From contig NZ_BMRP01000030.1 of NCBI RefSeq assembly GCF_014648695.1, forward strand, positions 16,267 to 80,266: 64,000 nucleotides of DNA, in the 5' to 3' direction. The notes beneath the pieces were generated by a model. That model worked only from the letters and a program-made list of their open reading frames with translations, was not told the DNA's origin and ran no database searches. The translations under genes were made by a program, and so were the position numbers. The DNA is from Streptomyces albospinus (GTDB lineage: Bacteria; Actinomycetota; Actinomycetes; Streptomycetales; Streptomycetaceae). This document shows positions 15,589 through 24,431 of this stretch, one piece after another. Positions within the stretch are counted from its first letter, which is position 1. Every line of letters starts with the position of its first letter.

Positions 15589-15714
15589 GCGGTACTTCAT
15601 ACCCGTCCCATAAACCGTCCATGCACCGAGCGGCCTAAATTTTCTTCCCCTAACGGGCTGAACTTTTGTTGATCGAGGGACAGTTGCCCAGTTCGGCCCC
15701 GTACCCTTCAACGG

Positions 15715-16944
15715 GTGAACCAACTGATGTCCCGCGATGCCGACCACCCTCATGCCCCCGACCTCGCCGGCACCCTCCCCGAGGAACTGGTCCCCGAACT
15801 CACCGCGTTCCGCCGCGACTTGCACCGGCACCCGGAGCTCGGCAACCAGGAGTTCCGGACCACCGCGGCGATCAAGGACCGCCTGGAGCGGGCCGGGCTG
15901 CACCCCCGGATCCTCGCCACCGGCACCGGCCTCATCTGTGACATCGGTACGGACACCGGCGCCGGCGACCTGCTCGCCCTGCGCGCGGACATCGACGCCC
16001 TCCCCATCCCCGACACCAAGACCGTCGGCTACGCCTCCACGATCCCCGGCCGGGCGCACGCCTGCGGACACGACGTGCACACCACCGTCGTCCTCGGCGC
16101 GGGCCTGGTCCTCGCCGACCTGGCCCGGTCCGGCCGGCTGCCGCGCCCCGTGCGCCTGATCTTCCAGCCCGCCGAGGAAGTCCTCCCCGGCGGCGCCGCC
16201 GACGCCATCGAGTCCGACGTCCTGGAAGGCGTCGGCCGGATCCTCGCCGTCCACTGCGACCCGCGCGTCGACGCCGGCCGGATCGGGCTCCGTACGGGAG
16301 CGATCACCTCCGCCTGCGACCGCCTGGAGGTCGAACTCGACGGCCCCGGCGGCCACACCGCCCGCCCGCACCTGACGACGGACATGGTCACCGCGGCGTC
16401 GCGGGTGGCCCTCGACGTGCCGGCCCTCATCGGCCGCCGGGTCGACGCGCGGTCCGGTCTCTCCGTCACCTGGGGCCGCCTGGAGTCCGGCCACGCCTGC
16501 AACGTCATCCCGCAGCGCGCCGAACTCTCCGGCACCGTCCGCTGCCTGGACCTGGACACCTGGCGCCGGGCCCCCGACCTCGTGCACGCCGCGATCGACG
16601 AGGTCGCGACGCTGCACGGCGCCAAGTCCCAGATCAACTACGTCCGCGGCGTCCCCCCGGTCGTCAACGAGCCCGCCAGCACCCAGCTCCTCCACGACGC
16701 CATGGCCGCCCGCCGCGGCAGCGCCGCCGTCGAGGACACCGAACAGTCCCTCGGTGGCGAGGACTTCTCCTGGTACCTCGAACACGTCCCGGGCGCCATG
16801 GCCCGCCTCGGCGTCCGCCCGCCCGGCGAGCTGAGCCGCCTCGACCTCCACCGCGGCGACTTCGACGTCGACGAACGCGCGATCGCCGTCGGCGTGGAGC
16901 TGTTCACCGCCGCGGCCCTTCTGGACGGGGACCGCCCGGCCTGA
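15715..16944 (+). CDS. M20-family amidohydrolase / peptidase
   Basis: 409 residues from GTG at 15715 (ATG at 15727 also possible). RRDLHRHPELGNQEF, RADIDALPI, HACGHDVHTTVVLGAG (metal ligands), FQPAEEVLPGGA and the dimerisation-domain GPGGHTARPHLTTD are those of the M20D hippurate hydrolase/IAA-amino-acid hydrolase group, which cleave N-acyl amino acids with a di-metal centre. TACCCT at 15702-15707 followed by 7 nt and GTG suggests a leaderless transcript. It stands between the glycopolymer operon and the nucleoside importer with no evident link to either; substrate unknown. Confidence 0.88.
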   Translation: MNQLMSRDADHPHAPDLAGTLPEELVPELTAFRRDLHRHPELGNQEFRTTAAIKDRLERAGLHPRILATGTGLICDIGTDTGAGDLLALRADIDALPIPDTKTVGYASTIPGRAHACGHDVHTTVVLGAGLVLADLARSGRLPRPVRLIFQPAEEVLPGGAADAIESDVLEGVGRILAVHCDPRVDAGRIGLRTGAITSACDRLEVELDGPGGHTARPHLTTDMVTAASRVALDVPALIGRRVDARSGLSVTWGRLESGHACNVIPQRAELSGTVRCLDLDTWRRAPDLVHAAIDEVATLHGAKSQINYVRGVPPVVNEPASTQLLHDAMAARRGSAAVEDTEQSLGGEDFSWYLEHVPGAMARLGVRPPGELSRLDLHRGDFDVDERAIAVGVELFTAAALLDGDRPA

Positions 16945-17022
16945 TCACCGCCTGTCCGCGCCCCGTTGCCCTGCGCCATGTCACCGAGGGTGGATGGCGT
17001 GTGACGTTCCGCGGTCGCGGGT

Positions 17023-17040
17023 GGCTGACACTTGTCAGCC
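17023..17040. promoter_or_regulatory. unassigned perfect palindrome GGCTGACA-CT-TGTCAGCC
   Basis: 8-bp arms around CT, upstream of the nucleoside-importer lipoprotein gene and about 77 bp before its CTACGCGCGTTA site. It could be a second regulator's operator; no matching regulator is identified. Confidence 0.45.
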
Positions 17041-17116
17041 GCCCGCTCTTGTTTCCGTTCCGCGTCCTGGGAGACGAAGTGATAACGGCCACGCATTGGA
17101 GGGTTTTGCGCCGGGT

Positions 17117-17132
17117 CTACGCGCGTTAATCT
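17117..17132 (+). promoter_or_regulatory. nucleoside-regulon operator 1 (importer) and -10
   Basis: CTACGCGCGTTA at 17117-17128 matches CTACGCGCGTAG at 10 of 12 positions. TAATCT at 17127-17132 has the TANNNT form of a -10 element, so the operator would cover the -10/spacer. Confidence 0.65.
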
Positions 17133-17179
17133 CCCGGCAGTCAGCGTCGAAGGAGGCGCTACGAGTCGAAGGGGCCCTC

Positions 17180-18217
17180 GTGCACCGGGTATCCAAGATC
17201 GTTGCCGCGGGCATTGCCACCGCGGCCCTCACCGCCTCGCTCAGCGCCTGCGGCGCGTCGTCCACCGAGTCCGGCAGCAAGGACAAGGGCGTCGGGCTCG
17301 CCTTCGACGTCGGCGGCCGGGACGACCACTCGTTCAACGAGGCGGCGTCTCGCGGCGTGGACAAGGCCCAGAAGGACTTCGGCGAGAAGTCCAAGCTGAT
17401 GACCGCCAAGAACGGCGAGACCGAGGCGGACCGCGAGCAGCGGCTGTCCTCGCTGGCCGAGGCGGGCTACAACCCCGTCATCGGGGTCGGCTTCAACTAC
17501 GGCAACTCCGTCAACAAGGTCGCCAAGCAGTACCCGAACACCACCTTCGGCGTCGTCGACTCCCCCTCCCAGGCCAAGAACGTCTACGGCATGGTCTTCG
17601 CCGAGCAGGAGGGCTCCTACCTCGCCGGTGTCGCCGCCGCGCTCAAGAGCAAGACCCACCAGGTCGGCTTCATCGGCGGTGTGAACAACGCGCTGATCCA
17701 GAAGTTCCAGGCCGGCTTCGAGCAGGGCGTCCGGGACACCGACCCCAAGGCGAAGGTCACCTCCGAGTACCTCTACGCCAACGACGACAAGGGCTTCAAC
17801 GACCCGGCCGCCGCGAAGGGCAAGGCCAAGGGCATGCTCGACGCCGGTATCGACGTCATCTACACCGCGGCCGGCCAGTCCGGCAACGGCTCGATCGAGA
17901 CGGTCGCCGGCAAGAAGGGCACCTGGGCGATCGGCGTCGACTCCGACCAGTACCTCCAGCCGGGCCTGGCCCAGTACAAGAGCTCGATCCTCACCTCGGT
18001 GATGAAGAACGTCGACGTGGCGGTGTACGACCTGATCAAGAGCGTGCACGACAAGAAGCCGCTGACCGGGAACAAGAGCTACACGCTCAAGGACGACGGC
18101 GTGCGCCTGTCCACCTCGGGCGGCTTCATCGACGACATCCAGGCCAAGATCGACGAGGCGAAGAAGAAGATCGCTTCGGGTCAGGTGAAGGTCAGCGAAA
18201 CCCCCGCCAAGCAGTAA
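17180..18217 (+). CDS. BMP-family nucleoside-binding lipoprotein
   Basis: 345 residues from GTG at 17180. Signal peptide with lipobox LSAC at residues 21-24, then a Ser/Gly linker. The body (GLAFDVGGRDDHSFNEAASRG, VVDSPSQAKNVYGMVFAEQEGSYLAGVAAAL, QVGFIGGVNNALIQKFQAGFEQG, AIGVDSDQYLQPG) is a Bmp/PnrA-type periplasmic-binding fold that binds nucleosides and feeds the ABC importer encoded downstream. A strong AAGGAGG at 17150-17156 lies too far from the GTG (23 nt); AAGGGG at 17169-17174 is better placed. The promoter carries the shared nucleoside palindrome. The transport complex sits on the outer face of the membrane. Confidence 0.92.
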   Translation: MHRVSKIVAAGIATAALTASLSACGASSTESGSKDKGVGLAFDVGGRDDHSFNEAASRGVDKAQKDFGEKSKLMTAKNGETEADREQRLSSLAEAGYNPVIGVGFNYGNSVNKVAKQYPNTTFGVVDSPSQAKNVYGMVFAEQEGSYLAGVAAALKSKTHQVGFIGGVNNALIQKFQAGFEQGVRDTDPKAKVTSEYLYANDDKGFNDPAAAKGKAKGMLDAGIDVIYTAAGQSGNGSIETVAGKKGTWAIGVDSDQYLQPGLAQYKSSILTSVMKNVDVAVYDLIKSVHDKKPLTGNKSYTLKDDGVRLSTSGGFIDDIQAKIDEAKKKIASGQVKVSETPAKQ

Positions 18218-18304
18218 GGTCTCTCCAGCCCGGCGCGGCGGCCATCAGGCCGTCGCGCCGGGCTGGCGGCCGGAGCAACCCGGCAGCTCATTCGGCTTTT
18301 TTCG

Positions 18305-18347
18305 GCGCCAACACTACGCGCGTAGCGCGGAGTTGGCGCGATATCTT
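18305..18347 (+). promoter_or_regulatory. nucleoside-regulon operator 2 (ABC ATPase) within larger inverted repeat
   Basis: Perfect CTACGCGCGTAG at 18314-18325. An outer inverted repeat GCGCCAAC/GTTGGCGC (18305-18312 and 18332-18339) encloses it, and TATCTT at 18342-18347 could be a -10. The ABC ATPase operon thus seems to have its own regulated promoter besides read-through from the lipoprotein gene. Confidence 0.7.
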
Positions 18348-18451
18348 CACCTCTCCGCTCCTTCGTACCACTCCCTGTCCCCCGAGGAGAGTGCGCCATC
18401 AAAGCGTCCAGCAGCCCCCAGGCAGACAGCGCCCCCGCCGCGGCACCGGCG

Positions 18452-20026
18452 GTGGAACTCCGCGGGATCACCAAGCGGTTCCCGGGAGTCGTCGCCAACC
18501 ACGACATCGACATCACCATCCACCGCGCCACCGTGCACGCGCTGGTCGGCGAGAACGGCGCAGGCAAGTCCACGCTGATGAAGATCCTCTACGGCATGCA
18601 GAAGCCGGACGAGGGCACCATCAGCATCGACGGCGAAAAGGTCAGCTTCCACAGCCCGGCCGACGCCATCGCCCGCAACATCGGCATGGTGCACCAGCAC
18701 TTCATGCTCGCCGACAACCTCACCGTCCTGGAGAACATCGTTCTCGGCGGTGAGAAGCTGCACGGCATCGGTGCCAGGGCCCGCGCCGAGATCATCAGGA
18801 TCTCCGACCGCTACGGCCTCGGGGTCCGTCCCGACGTCCTCGTCGAGGACCTCGGCGTCGCCGACCGCCAGCGCGTGGAGATCCTCAAGGTCCTCTACCG
18901 CGGTGCTCGTACCCTCATCCTCGACGAGCCGACCGCGGTCCTGGTCCCGCAGGAGGTCGATGCGCTCTTCGACAACCTGCGGGAGCTCAAGGCCGAGGGC
19001 CTGGCCGTCATCTTCATCTCGCACAAGCTGGGCGAGGTGCTCTCGGTCGCCGACGACATCACGGTCATCCGGCGCGGCACCACAGTCGCCTCCGTCGTCC
19101 CCGGCGAGACCACTCCCAAGCAGCTCGCCGAGCTGATGGTCGGTAGCGAACTGCCCTCGCCGCAGACCGGCGAGTCCACCGTCACGGACGTGGAGATGCT
19201 GAAGGTCGAAGGGCTGCGGCTGAGCACCGCCGACGCGGAGGGGGTGGCGCGCACCGTCCTGGACGATGTGTCGCTGACCATCCACAAGGGCGAGGTCCTG
19301 GGCATCGCGGGTGTGGAGGGCAACGGCCAGGCCGAACTGGTCGAGGCCATCATGGGCATGCGCGACCCCGACGGCGGCACCATCACGCTGGACGGCGTCG
19401 ACATCAGCCATCTGCCCACCCGCACCCGGCGCGAGGACGGCATCGGCTACATCCCCGAGGACCGCCACCGGCACGGCCTGCTGCTGGAGGCCCCCCTGTG
19501 GGAGAACCGCATCCTGGGCCATGTCACCGAAAAGCCCAACGCCAAGGGCAGGCTGCTCGACCTGAAGGCCGCCCGTGCCGACACCGAGCGAATAGTCGCC
19601 GAGTACGACGTCCGTACCCCCGGCATCGAGGTCACCGCGGCCTCGCTCTCCGGCGGCAACCAGCAGAAGCTGATCGTCGGCCGGGAGATGAGCCACCACC
19701 CCAAGCTGCTGATCGCCGCGCACCCCACCCGGGGCGTGGACGTCGGCGCCCAGGCACAGATCTGGGACCAGATCCGCGCCGCCCGCCACGAAGGTCTCGC
19801 CGTGCTGCTGATCTCGGCCGACCTGGACGAGCTGATCGGCCTGTCCGACAGCCTGCGGGTGATGTACCGCGGCCGACTCGTCGCGGACGCGGACCCCGCC
19901 ACCATCACCCCGGAGGAGCTGGGCTCGGCCATGACCGGTGCCGCCAGCGGCCATCTCACCGATTCCGACGGCGGCACCGCCGCCGACCCGGAGCCGCGCC
20001 CGTCCCAGGAGGGAGAGTCCGAGTGA
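18452..20026 (+). CDS. nucleoside ABC importer ATP-binding protein (tandem ATPase)
   Basis: 524 residues from GTG 18452, the first conventional start. Two fused ABC domains as in RbsA/NupA-type importers: Walker A GENGAGKST near residue 32, LILDEPTAVLVPQE Walker B of the first half with a degenerate signature, and in the second half LSGGNQQKLIVGREM signature with HPTRGVDVGA Walker B region and a degenerate P-loop (GVEGNGQAEL). The GTG has no ribosome binding site; 54 nt upstream an in-frame ATC at 18398 follows GAGGAG (18384-18389) with 8-nt spacing and the codons between are GC3-rich, so AUC may be the true start. It energises import with the two downstream permeases, the first of which overlaps by 4 bp (GTGA). 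Confidence 0.9.
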   Translation: MELRGITKRFPGVVANHDIDITIHRATVHALVGENGAGKSTLMKILYGMQKPDEGTISIDGEKVSFHSPADAIARNIGMVHQHFMLADNLTVLENIVLGGEKLHGIGARARAEIIRISDRYGLGVRPDVLVEDLGVADRQRVEILKVLYRGARTLILDEPTAVLVPQEVDALFDNLRELKAEGLAVIFISHKLGEVLSVADDITVIRRGTTVASVVPGETTPKQLAELMVGSELPSPQTGESTVTDVEMLKVEGLRLSTADAEGVARTVLDDVSLTIHKGEVLGIAGVEGNGQAELVEAIMGMRDPDGGTITLDGVDISHLPTRTRREDGIGYIPEDRHRHGLLLEAPLWENRILGHVTEKPNAKGRLLDLKAARADTERIVAEYDVRTPGIEVTAASLSGGNQQKLIVGREMSHHPKLLIAAHPTRGVDVGAQAQIWDQIRAARHEGLAVLLISADLDELIGLSDSLRVMYRGRLVADADPATITPEELGSAMTGAASGHLTDSDGGTAADPEPRPSQEGESE

Positions 20027-21129
20027 AGAAGCCCGACAAGAACAAGCTGATCCTGGGCATCGCCGCGCCGGTTCTGGCGATCATCGCCGCACTGGCCATC
20101 ACCTCGGTGATCATCCTGGTCACCGGCAAGGACCCGATCCACGCCTACATGGTGATGGCCGACTTCGGCTCCAAGAGCGACAGCCAGGTCTGGATCATCA
20201 ACAAGGCGGTCCCGTACTACCTGTCCGCGCTGGCCGTCGCCATCGGCTTCCGGATGAACCTCTTCAACATCGGCGTCGACGGCCAGTACCGCATCGCGGC
20301 GTTCTTCGCCGCGGTGGTCGGCGGTGCGCTCACGCTCCCCGGCTTCCTCCAGATCCCGCTGATCATCATCGTCGCGATGCTGGTCGGCTCGGTCTGGGCG
20401 GGCATCGCGGGTCTGCTGAAGACCACCCGCGGTGTCAGCGAGGTGATCACCACGATCATGCTGAACGCCATCGCGGCGGCCGTCATCGGCTACTTCCTCC
20501 AGGACGGCCGGCTCGCGGTCAAGGACGGCAACCTCTTCCACACGCCGAACCTCCCGGCCTCCAGCCACTTCTTCACCCTCCCCACCACGCCCGCCCCCAT
20601 CGACGGCTTCGTCGTCGTCGCCGTCGTCGTCGGCTGCGTGTACTGGTTCGTGCTCAACCGCACCCGCTTCGGCTTCGACCTCCGTACGGTCGGCCAGTCC
20701 GAGTCCGCGGCCGAGGCCAGCGGCGTCAGCGTCAAGCGGATGATCGTCACCTCCATGCTGCTGTCCGGCGCCGCCGCGGGTCTGATCGGCATGCCGACAC
20801 TGCTCGGAACCTCGTACAACTACGGCACCGACTTCCCCATCGGCATCGGCTTCACCGGCATCGCCATCGCGCTGCTGGGCCGCAACCACCCGGTCGGGAT
20901 GGCCGCCGCAGCGCTGCTGTGGGGCTTCCTCGAACGCACCGGCACCCAGCTCGAATTCGAGAACTACCAGCAGGAGATCGTCGGCGTGATGCAGGGCGTC
21001 ATCGTGCTCTGTGTCGTCATCGCCTACGAACTCGTGCGGCGATACGGCCTCAGACTCCAGCAGCGGCAGGTCGGCGCGGAACTCGCCGCCCAGGCCCGTA
21101 AGACCGAGAAGGCGGAGGTGTCCGCGTGA
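20023..21129 (+). CDS. nucleoside ABC transporter permease 1
   Basis: 368 residues from GTG at 20023, overlapping the ATPase stop by 4 bp, with CAGGAGGGAGA upstream. About nine transmembrane helices. The segment AVAIGFRMNLFNIGVDGQYRIAAF is the BPD_transp_2 family signature, and TTRGVSEVITTIMLNAIA a coupling region. It forms half of the membrane channel of the nucleoside importer. Confidence 0.9.
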   Translation: MKKPDKNKLILGIAAPVLAIIAALAITSVIILVTGKDPIHAYMVMADFGSKSDSQVWIINKAVPYYLSALAVAIGFRMNLFNIGVDGQYRIAAFFAAVVGGALTLPGFLQIPLIIIVAMLVGSVWAGIAGLLKTTRGVSEVITTIMLNAIAAAVIGYFLQDGRLAVKDGNLFHTPNLPASSHFFTLPTTPAPIDGFVVVAVVVGCVYWFVLNRTRFGFDLRTVGQSESAAEASGVSVKRMIVTSMLLSGAAAGLIGMPTLLGTSYNYGTDFPIGIGFTGIAIALLGRNHPVGMAAAALLWGFLERTGTQLEFENYQQEIVGVMQGVIVLCVVIAYELVRRYGLRLQQRQVGAELAAQARKTEKAEVSA

Positions 21130-22418
21130 GCACGAACCTCACGGCTCCGGTCGACCAGAGCCCCACCCACCAGCCCAAGCCCAAGGCCTCCCGGGCCAAA
21201 CTCAGCTACCCCCAGGTCCTGCTGATCATCGCGGGCGCCCTGGTCCTGCTGTCCCTGCTGCGGGTCGTCACCGGCGCCACCAACCTGACCGAGTCCGGCC
21301 AGTACACCGCCGCGCTCAACGCCGCGGTGCCGATCGGCCTGGCCGGTCTCGGCGGCCTGTGGGCCGAGCGCTCCGGCGTCATCAACATCGGCCTCGAAGG
21401 CATGATGATGCTCGGCACCTTCTCCGCGGGCGCGGTCGGCTGGCAGCACGGCCCCTGGGCCGCGGCGCTGGCCGGCATCGTCGGTGGCGCGCTCGGCGGA
21501 CTGCTGCACGCGGTCGTCACCGTCACCTTCGGCGTCGACCACATCATCTCCGGCGTCGCCATCAACATCATGGCGCTCGGCCTGACCCAGTTCCTCGCCA
21601 AGCTGCTGTTCGGCGCGGACGGCAGCGCGGCGGCGACCGCCGGCGGCAACGACAAGCAGTCGCCACCGATGCACGACATGCCGACGTTCACCGTCCCGGG
21701 ACTCTCCGGCTGGCTCCAATCCATCGAGCATCACCACTGGTTCCTGGTCTCCGACGTCGCCGGCATCCTCGGTTCCCTGGTCACCAACGTCTCCTGGCTG
21801 ACCCTGCTGACCGTCGGCCTCTTCGTGCTCAGCTTCTTCGTCCTGTGGCGTTCCGCCTTCGGTCTGCGGCTGCGCTCCTGCGGCGAGGGTCCGATCGCGG
21901 CCGAGTCGCTGGGCGTCAACGTCTACCGCTACAAGTACGCGGCGGTGACCGTCTCCGGCGCGCTGGCCGGCCTCGGCGGCGCGTTCCTCGCGATCTACGT
22001 GCACATCTACCAGGACGGCCAGACCGGTGGCCGCGGCTATATCGGCCTCGCCACCATGATCTTCGGCAACTGGCGGCCGGGCGGCGTCGCCATGGGCGCC
22101 GGCCTGTTCGGCTTCATGGACGCGCTCCAGCTGCGCGGCGGCGGCCCCACCGTCCACGCGCTGCTGCTTCTGCTCGCCGTTCTGCTGGTCGGCCTGGCGC
22201 TGTGGAAGCTGCGCGGCGGGCAGCGTGTCCAGGCCGTGATCAGCCTGGTCGCCGCCGCGCTGCTCGGCGTCTGGTACGCCACCACCGATACGGTGCCGCT
22301 GGAGATCGTCGGCGTCGCGCCGTACATCGCCACGCTGCTGGTGCTTTCGTTGGCCGCACAGCGACTGCGGGTACCGAAGGCCATCGGCAAGATCTACAGA
22401 AGAGGTCAAGGCAAGTGA
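21126..22418 (+). CDS. nucleoside ABC transporter permease 2
   Basis: 430 residues from GTG at 21126, overlapping the previous gene by 4 bp. Multiple membrane helices with ERSGVINIGLEGMMMLGTFSAG and FGVDHIISGVAINIMALG, the BPD_transp_2 signatures of the second permease type. A C-terminal extension of extra hydrophobic segments (HALLLLLAVLLVGLALW, AAALLGVWYATTD) follows the core. Partner of permease 1. Confidence 0.9.
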   Translation: MSTNLTAPVDQSPTHQPKPKASRAKLSYPQVLLIIAGALVLLSLLRVVTGATNLTESGQYTAALNAAVPIGLAGLGGLWAERSGVINIGLEGMMMLGTFSAGAVGWQHGPWAAALAGIVGGALGGLLHAVVTVTFGVDHIISGVAINIMALGLTQFLAKLLFGADGSAAATAGGNDKQSPPMHDMPTFTVPGLSGWLQSIEHHHWFLVSDVAGILGSLVTNVSWLTLLTVGLFVLSFFVLWRSAFGLRLRSCGEGPIAAESLGVNVYRYKYAAVTVSGALAGLGGAFLAIYVHIYQDGQTGGRGYIGLATMIFGNWRPGGVAMGAGLFGFMDALQLRGGGPTVHALLLLLAVLLVGLALWKLRGGQRVQAVISLVAAALLGVWYATTDTVPLEIVGVAPYIATLLVLSLAAQRLRVPKAIGKIYRRGQGK

Positions 22419-22810
22419 TCACACCTCCCGACTGGGAGTCACTGCGGACGCAGGCCCGGGACGCGATGTCCCGGGCCTACGCCCCGTATTCCGGCTATCC
22501 CGTCGGCGCCGCCGCCCTCGTGGACGACGGCCGCACGGTCACCGGCTGCAACGTCGAGAACGCCTCGTACGGCCTCGGGCTGTGCGCCGAGTGCGGGCTG
22601 ATCTCCGCGCTGTTCGCCGGCGGCGGGGGCCGGCTGACCGCCTTCACCTGCGTCGACGGCGCCGGCGAGCTGCTGGTCCCGTGCGGGCGCTGCCGCCAGC
22701 TGCTCTACGAGCACGGCGGCCCGGAGCTGCTGGTCGACACCGCGCTCGGCATCCGCCCGCTGGCCGAGCTGCTGCCCGACGCGTTCGGCCCCGGCCACCT
22801 GGCCCGGTAG
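22415..22810 (+). CDS. cdd: cytidine deaminase
   Basis: 131 residues from GTG at 22415, overlapping permease 2 by 4 bp. SRAYAPYSGYPVGAAAL, VENASYGLGLCAECGLISAL and VPCGRCRQLLYEHG are the zinc site (Cys-Ala-Glu and PCGRC) of small homotetrameric cytidine deaminases, and length is typical. It converts (deoxy)cytidine to (deoxy)uridine in the cytoplasm, directly after import by the transporter it is translationally coupled to. Confidence 0.95.
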   Translation: MITPPDWESLRTQARDAMSRAYAPYSGYPVGAAALVDDGRTVTGCNVENASYGLGLCAECGLISALFAGGGGRLTAFTCVDGAGELLVPCGRCRQLLYEHGGPELLVDTALGIRPLAELLPDAFGPGHLAR

Positions 22811-22867
22811 CCACCCCCGGTATCCCCCCGGCGCCGTTGTTCCCGTCCCTTCTGGCCGCCGCCGGCT

Positions 22868-22897
22868 CTATGCGTGTAGAACGGGAGCTACCCGTTC
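22868..22897 (+). promoter_or_regulatory. nucleoside-regulon operator 3 (deoA) plus adjacent inverted repeat
   Basis: CTATGCGTGTAG (22868-22879) matches CTACGCGCGTAG with two symmetric changes, so it remains a palindrome-like site. Immediately after is GAACGGG-agcta-CCCGTTC (22879-22897), a 7-bp-arm inverted repeat just before the ribosome binding site. Confidence 0.6.
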
Positions 22898-22910
22898 GAA
22901 AGGAAGCCCC

Positions 22911-24188
22911 ATGGACGTCATCAGCGTCATCCGTACCAAGCGCGACCGCGGAGAGCTGACCCCCGATCAGATCGACTGGGTGATCGACGCCTACACCCGT
23001 GGCGAGGTCGCCCACGAGCAGATGTCGTCCCTGGCGATGGCCATCTTCCTCAACGGCATGAACCGTACGGAGATCGCCCGCTGGACCGCCGCCATGATCG
23101 CCTCCGGCGAGCGGATGGACTTCTCGTCCCTGCCCCGCCCCACCGCCGACAAGCACTCCACCGGCGGCGTCGGCGACAAGATCACCCTCCCGCTCGCGCC
23201 GCTGGTCGCCGCCTGCGGCGCCGCCGTCCCGCAGCTCTCCGGCCGTGGCCTCGGTCACACCGGCGGCACCCTCGACAAGCTGGAGTCCATCCCCGGCTGG
23301 CGCGCGCAGCTGAGCAACGACGAGATGCTGGCCGTCCTCCGCGACGTCGGCTCGGTCATCTGCGCCGCGGGCGACGGGCTGGCCCCCGCCGACAAGAAGC
23401 TCTACGCCCTCCGCGACGTCACCGGCACCGTCGAGTCCATTCCGCTCATCGCCTCCTCGATCATGTCCAAGAAGATCGCCGAGGGCACCGGCTCGCTCGT
23501 CCTGGACGTCAAGGTCGGCTCCGGCGCGTTCATGAAGAACATCGACGACGCCCGGGAACTCGCCTCCACCATGGTCGGGTTGGGCAGCGACCACGGCGTG
23601 AAGACGGTCGCCCTGCTCACCGACATGGCCACCCCGCTCGGCCTCACCGCGGGCAACGCCCTCGAAGTCCGCGAATCCGTCGAGGTATTGGACGGCGGCG
23701 GCCCGCAGGACGTCATCGACCTCACCCTCGCCCTCGCCCGCGAGATGCTGGACGCGGCCGGCCTGAAGGACGCCGACCCGGCCAAGGCGCTCGCCGACGG
23801 CTCCGCCATGGACCACTGGCGCCGCATGATCACCGCCCAGGGCGGCGACCCGGACGCGGCCCTCCCGGTCGCCCGCGAGACCCACATCGTGACCGCCCCC
23901 TCCACCGGTGTGCTCCAGACCCTCGACGCGTACGCGGTCGGCCTCGCCGCCTGGCGCCTGGGCGCCGGCCGGGCCCGCAAGGAGGACCCGGTGCAGGCCG
24001 GCGCGGGCATCGAGCTGCACGCCAAGCCGGGAGACGCGGTGACGGCCGGCCAGCCGCTGCTCACCCTCCACACCGACACCCCGGAGAAGTTCGACTACGC
24101 GCTCGCGGCGCTGGAGGGCGGGGTGGAGATCGGGGCGGCGGACGCGGGCTTCACGGCCTCGCCGGTGGTGCTGGAGCGGATCGGCTGA
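22911..24188 (+). CDS. deoA: thymidine phosphorylase
   Basis: 425 residues, ATG at 22911 with GAAAGGAAG just upstream. The family signature KHSTGGVGDK occupies residues 81-90; LSGRGLGHTGGTLDKLESIPG is the active-site segment; a C-terminal pyrimidine nucleoside phosphorylase domain (AGAGIELHAKPGDAV) completes the protein. It phosphorolyses thymidine/deoxyuridine to base and 2-deoxyribose-1-phosphate. It follows cdd by 100 bp with its own operator-bearing promoter. Confidence 0.95.
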   Translation: MDVISVIRTKRDRGELTPDQIDWVIDAYTRGEVAHEQMSSLAMAIFLNGMNRTEIARWTAAMIASGERMDFSSLPRPTADKHSTGGVGDKITLPLAPLVAACGAAVPQLSGRGLGHTGGTLDKLESIPGWRAQLSNDEMLAVLRDVGSVICAAGDGLAPADKKLYALRDVTGTVESIPLIASSIMSKKIAEGTGSLVLDVKVGSGAFMKNIDDARELASTMVGLGSDHGVKTVALLTDMATPLGLTAGNALEVRESVEVLDGGGPQDVIDLTLALAREMLDAAGLKDADPAKALADGSAMDHWRRMITAQGGDPDAALPVARETHIVTAPSTGVLQTLDAYAVGLAAWRLGAGRARKEDPVQAGAGIELHAKPGDAVTAGQPLLTLHTDTPEKFDYALAALEGGVEIGAADAGFTASPVVLERIG

Positions 24189-24209
24189 CCCAGGCGTTCT
24201 CGCCCGACG

Positions 24210-24431
24210 TCAGGCGCGGAACTCCCCGTTCCTGACCGCGGAGACGAACGAGGCCCACCCCGCCGCCGAAACGACGACCACGTCCCCGTCCGGAACCTTG
24301 CTGTCCCGGACGGGGACGACGCCGTGGGCTTCTATGTGGGCGGGGGAGAATTCGAGGCACTGTCCGCCGTCGCCGCCGCTGTAGGACGACTTGATCCACT
24401 CGACGTCCGAAAGATCGAAGCCAGTGCTCAT
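24210..24431 (-). CDS. DUF397-domain protein
   Basis: 73 residues, ATG at 24431. FDLSDVEWIKSSYSGGDGGQCLEF and VPVRDSKVPDGDVVVVSAAGWASFV are the DUF397 signature. Such small proteins are usually encoded after an XRE/DUF5753 regulator and modulate it in Streptomyces differentiation systems (BldB/WhiJ-like context). Its start overlaps the stop of the truncated DUF5753 gene by 4 bp, but that partner has lost its HTH, so this copy is probably orphaned. Confidence 0.85.
   Translation of the reverse strand: MSTGFDLSDVEWIKSSYSGGDGGQCLEFSPAHIEAHGVVPVRDSKVPDGDVVVVSAAGWASFVSAVRNGEFRA

Noticed and set aside
14479..16851. 790-codon minus-strand frame opposite the sialyltransferase-like and M20 genes
   Set aside because: Gly/Ala/Val/Asp-rich antisense shadow of two well-supported plus-strand genes; no motif.
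18391..18753. Frame from GTG 18391 as the ABC ATPase start
   Set aside because: It is out of frame with the ATPase and only 1 nt from GAGGAG; its product is Arg/His/Gln-rich without domains.
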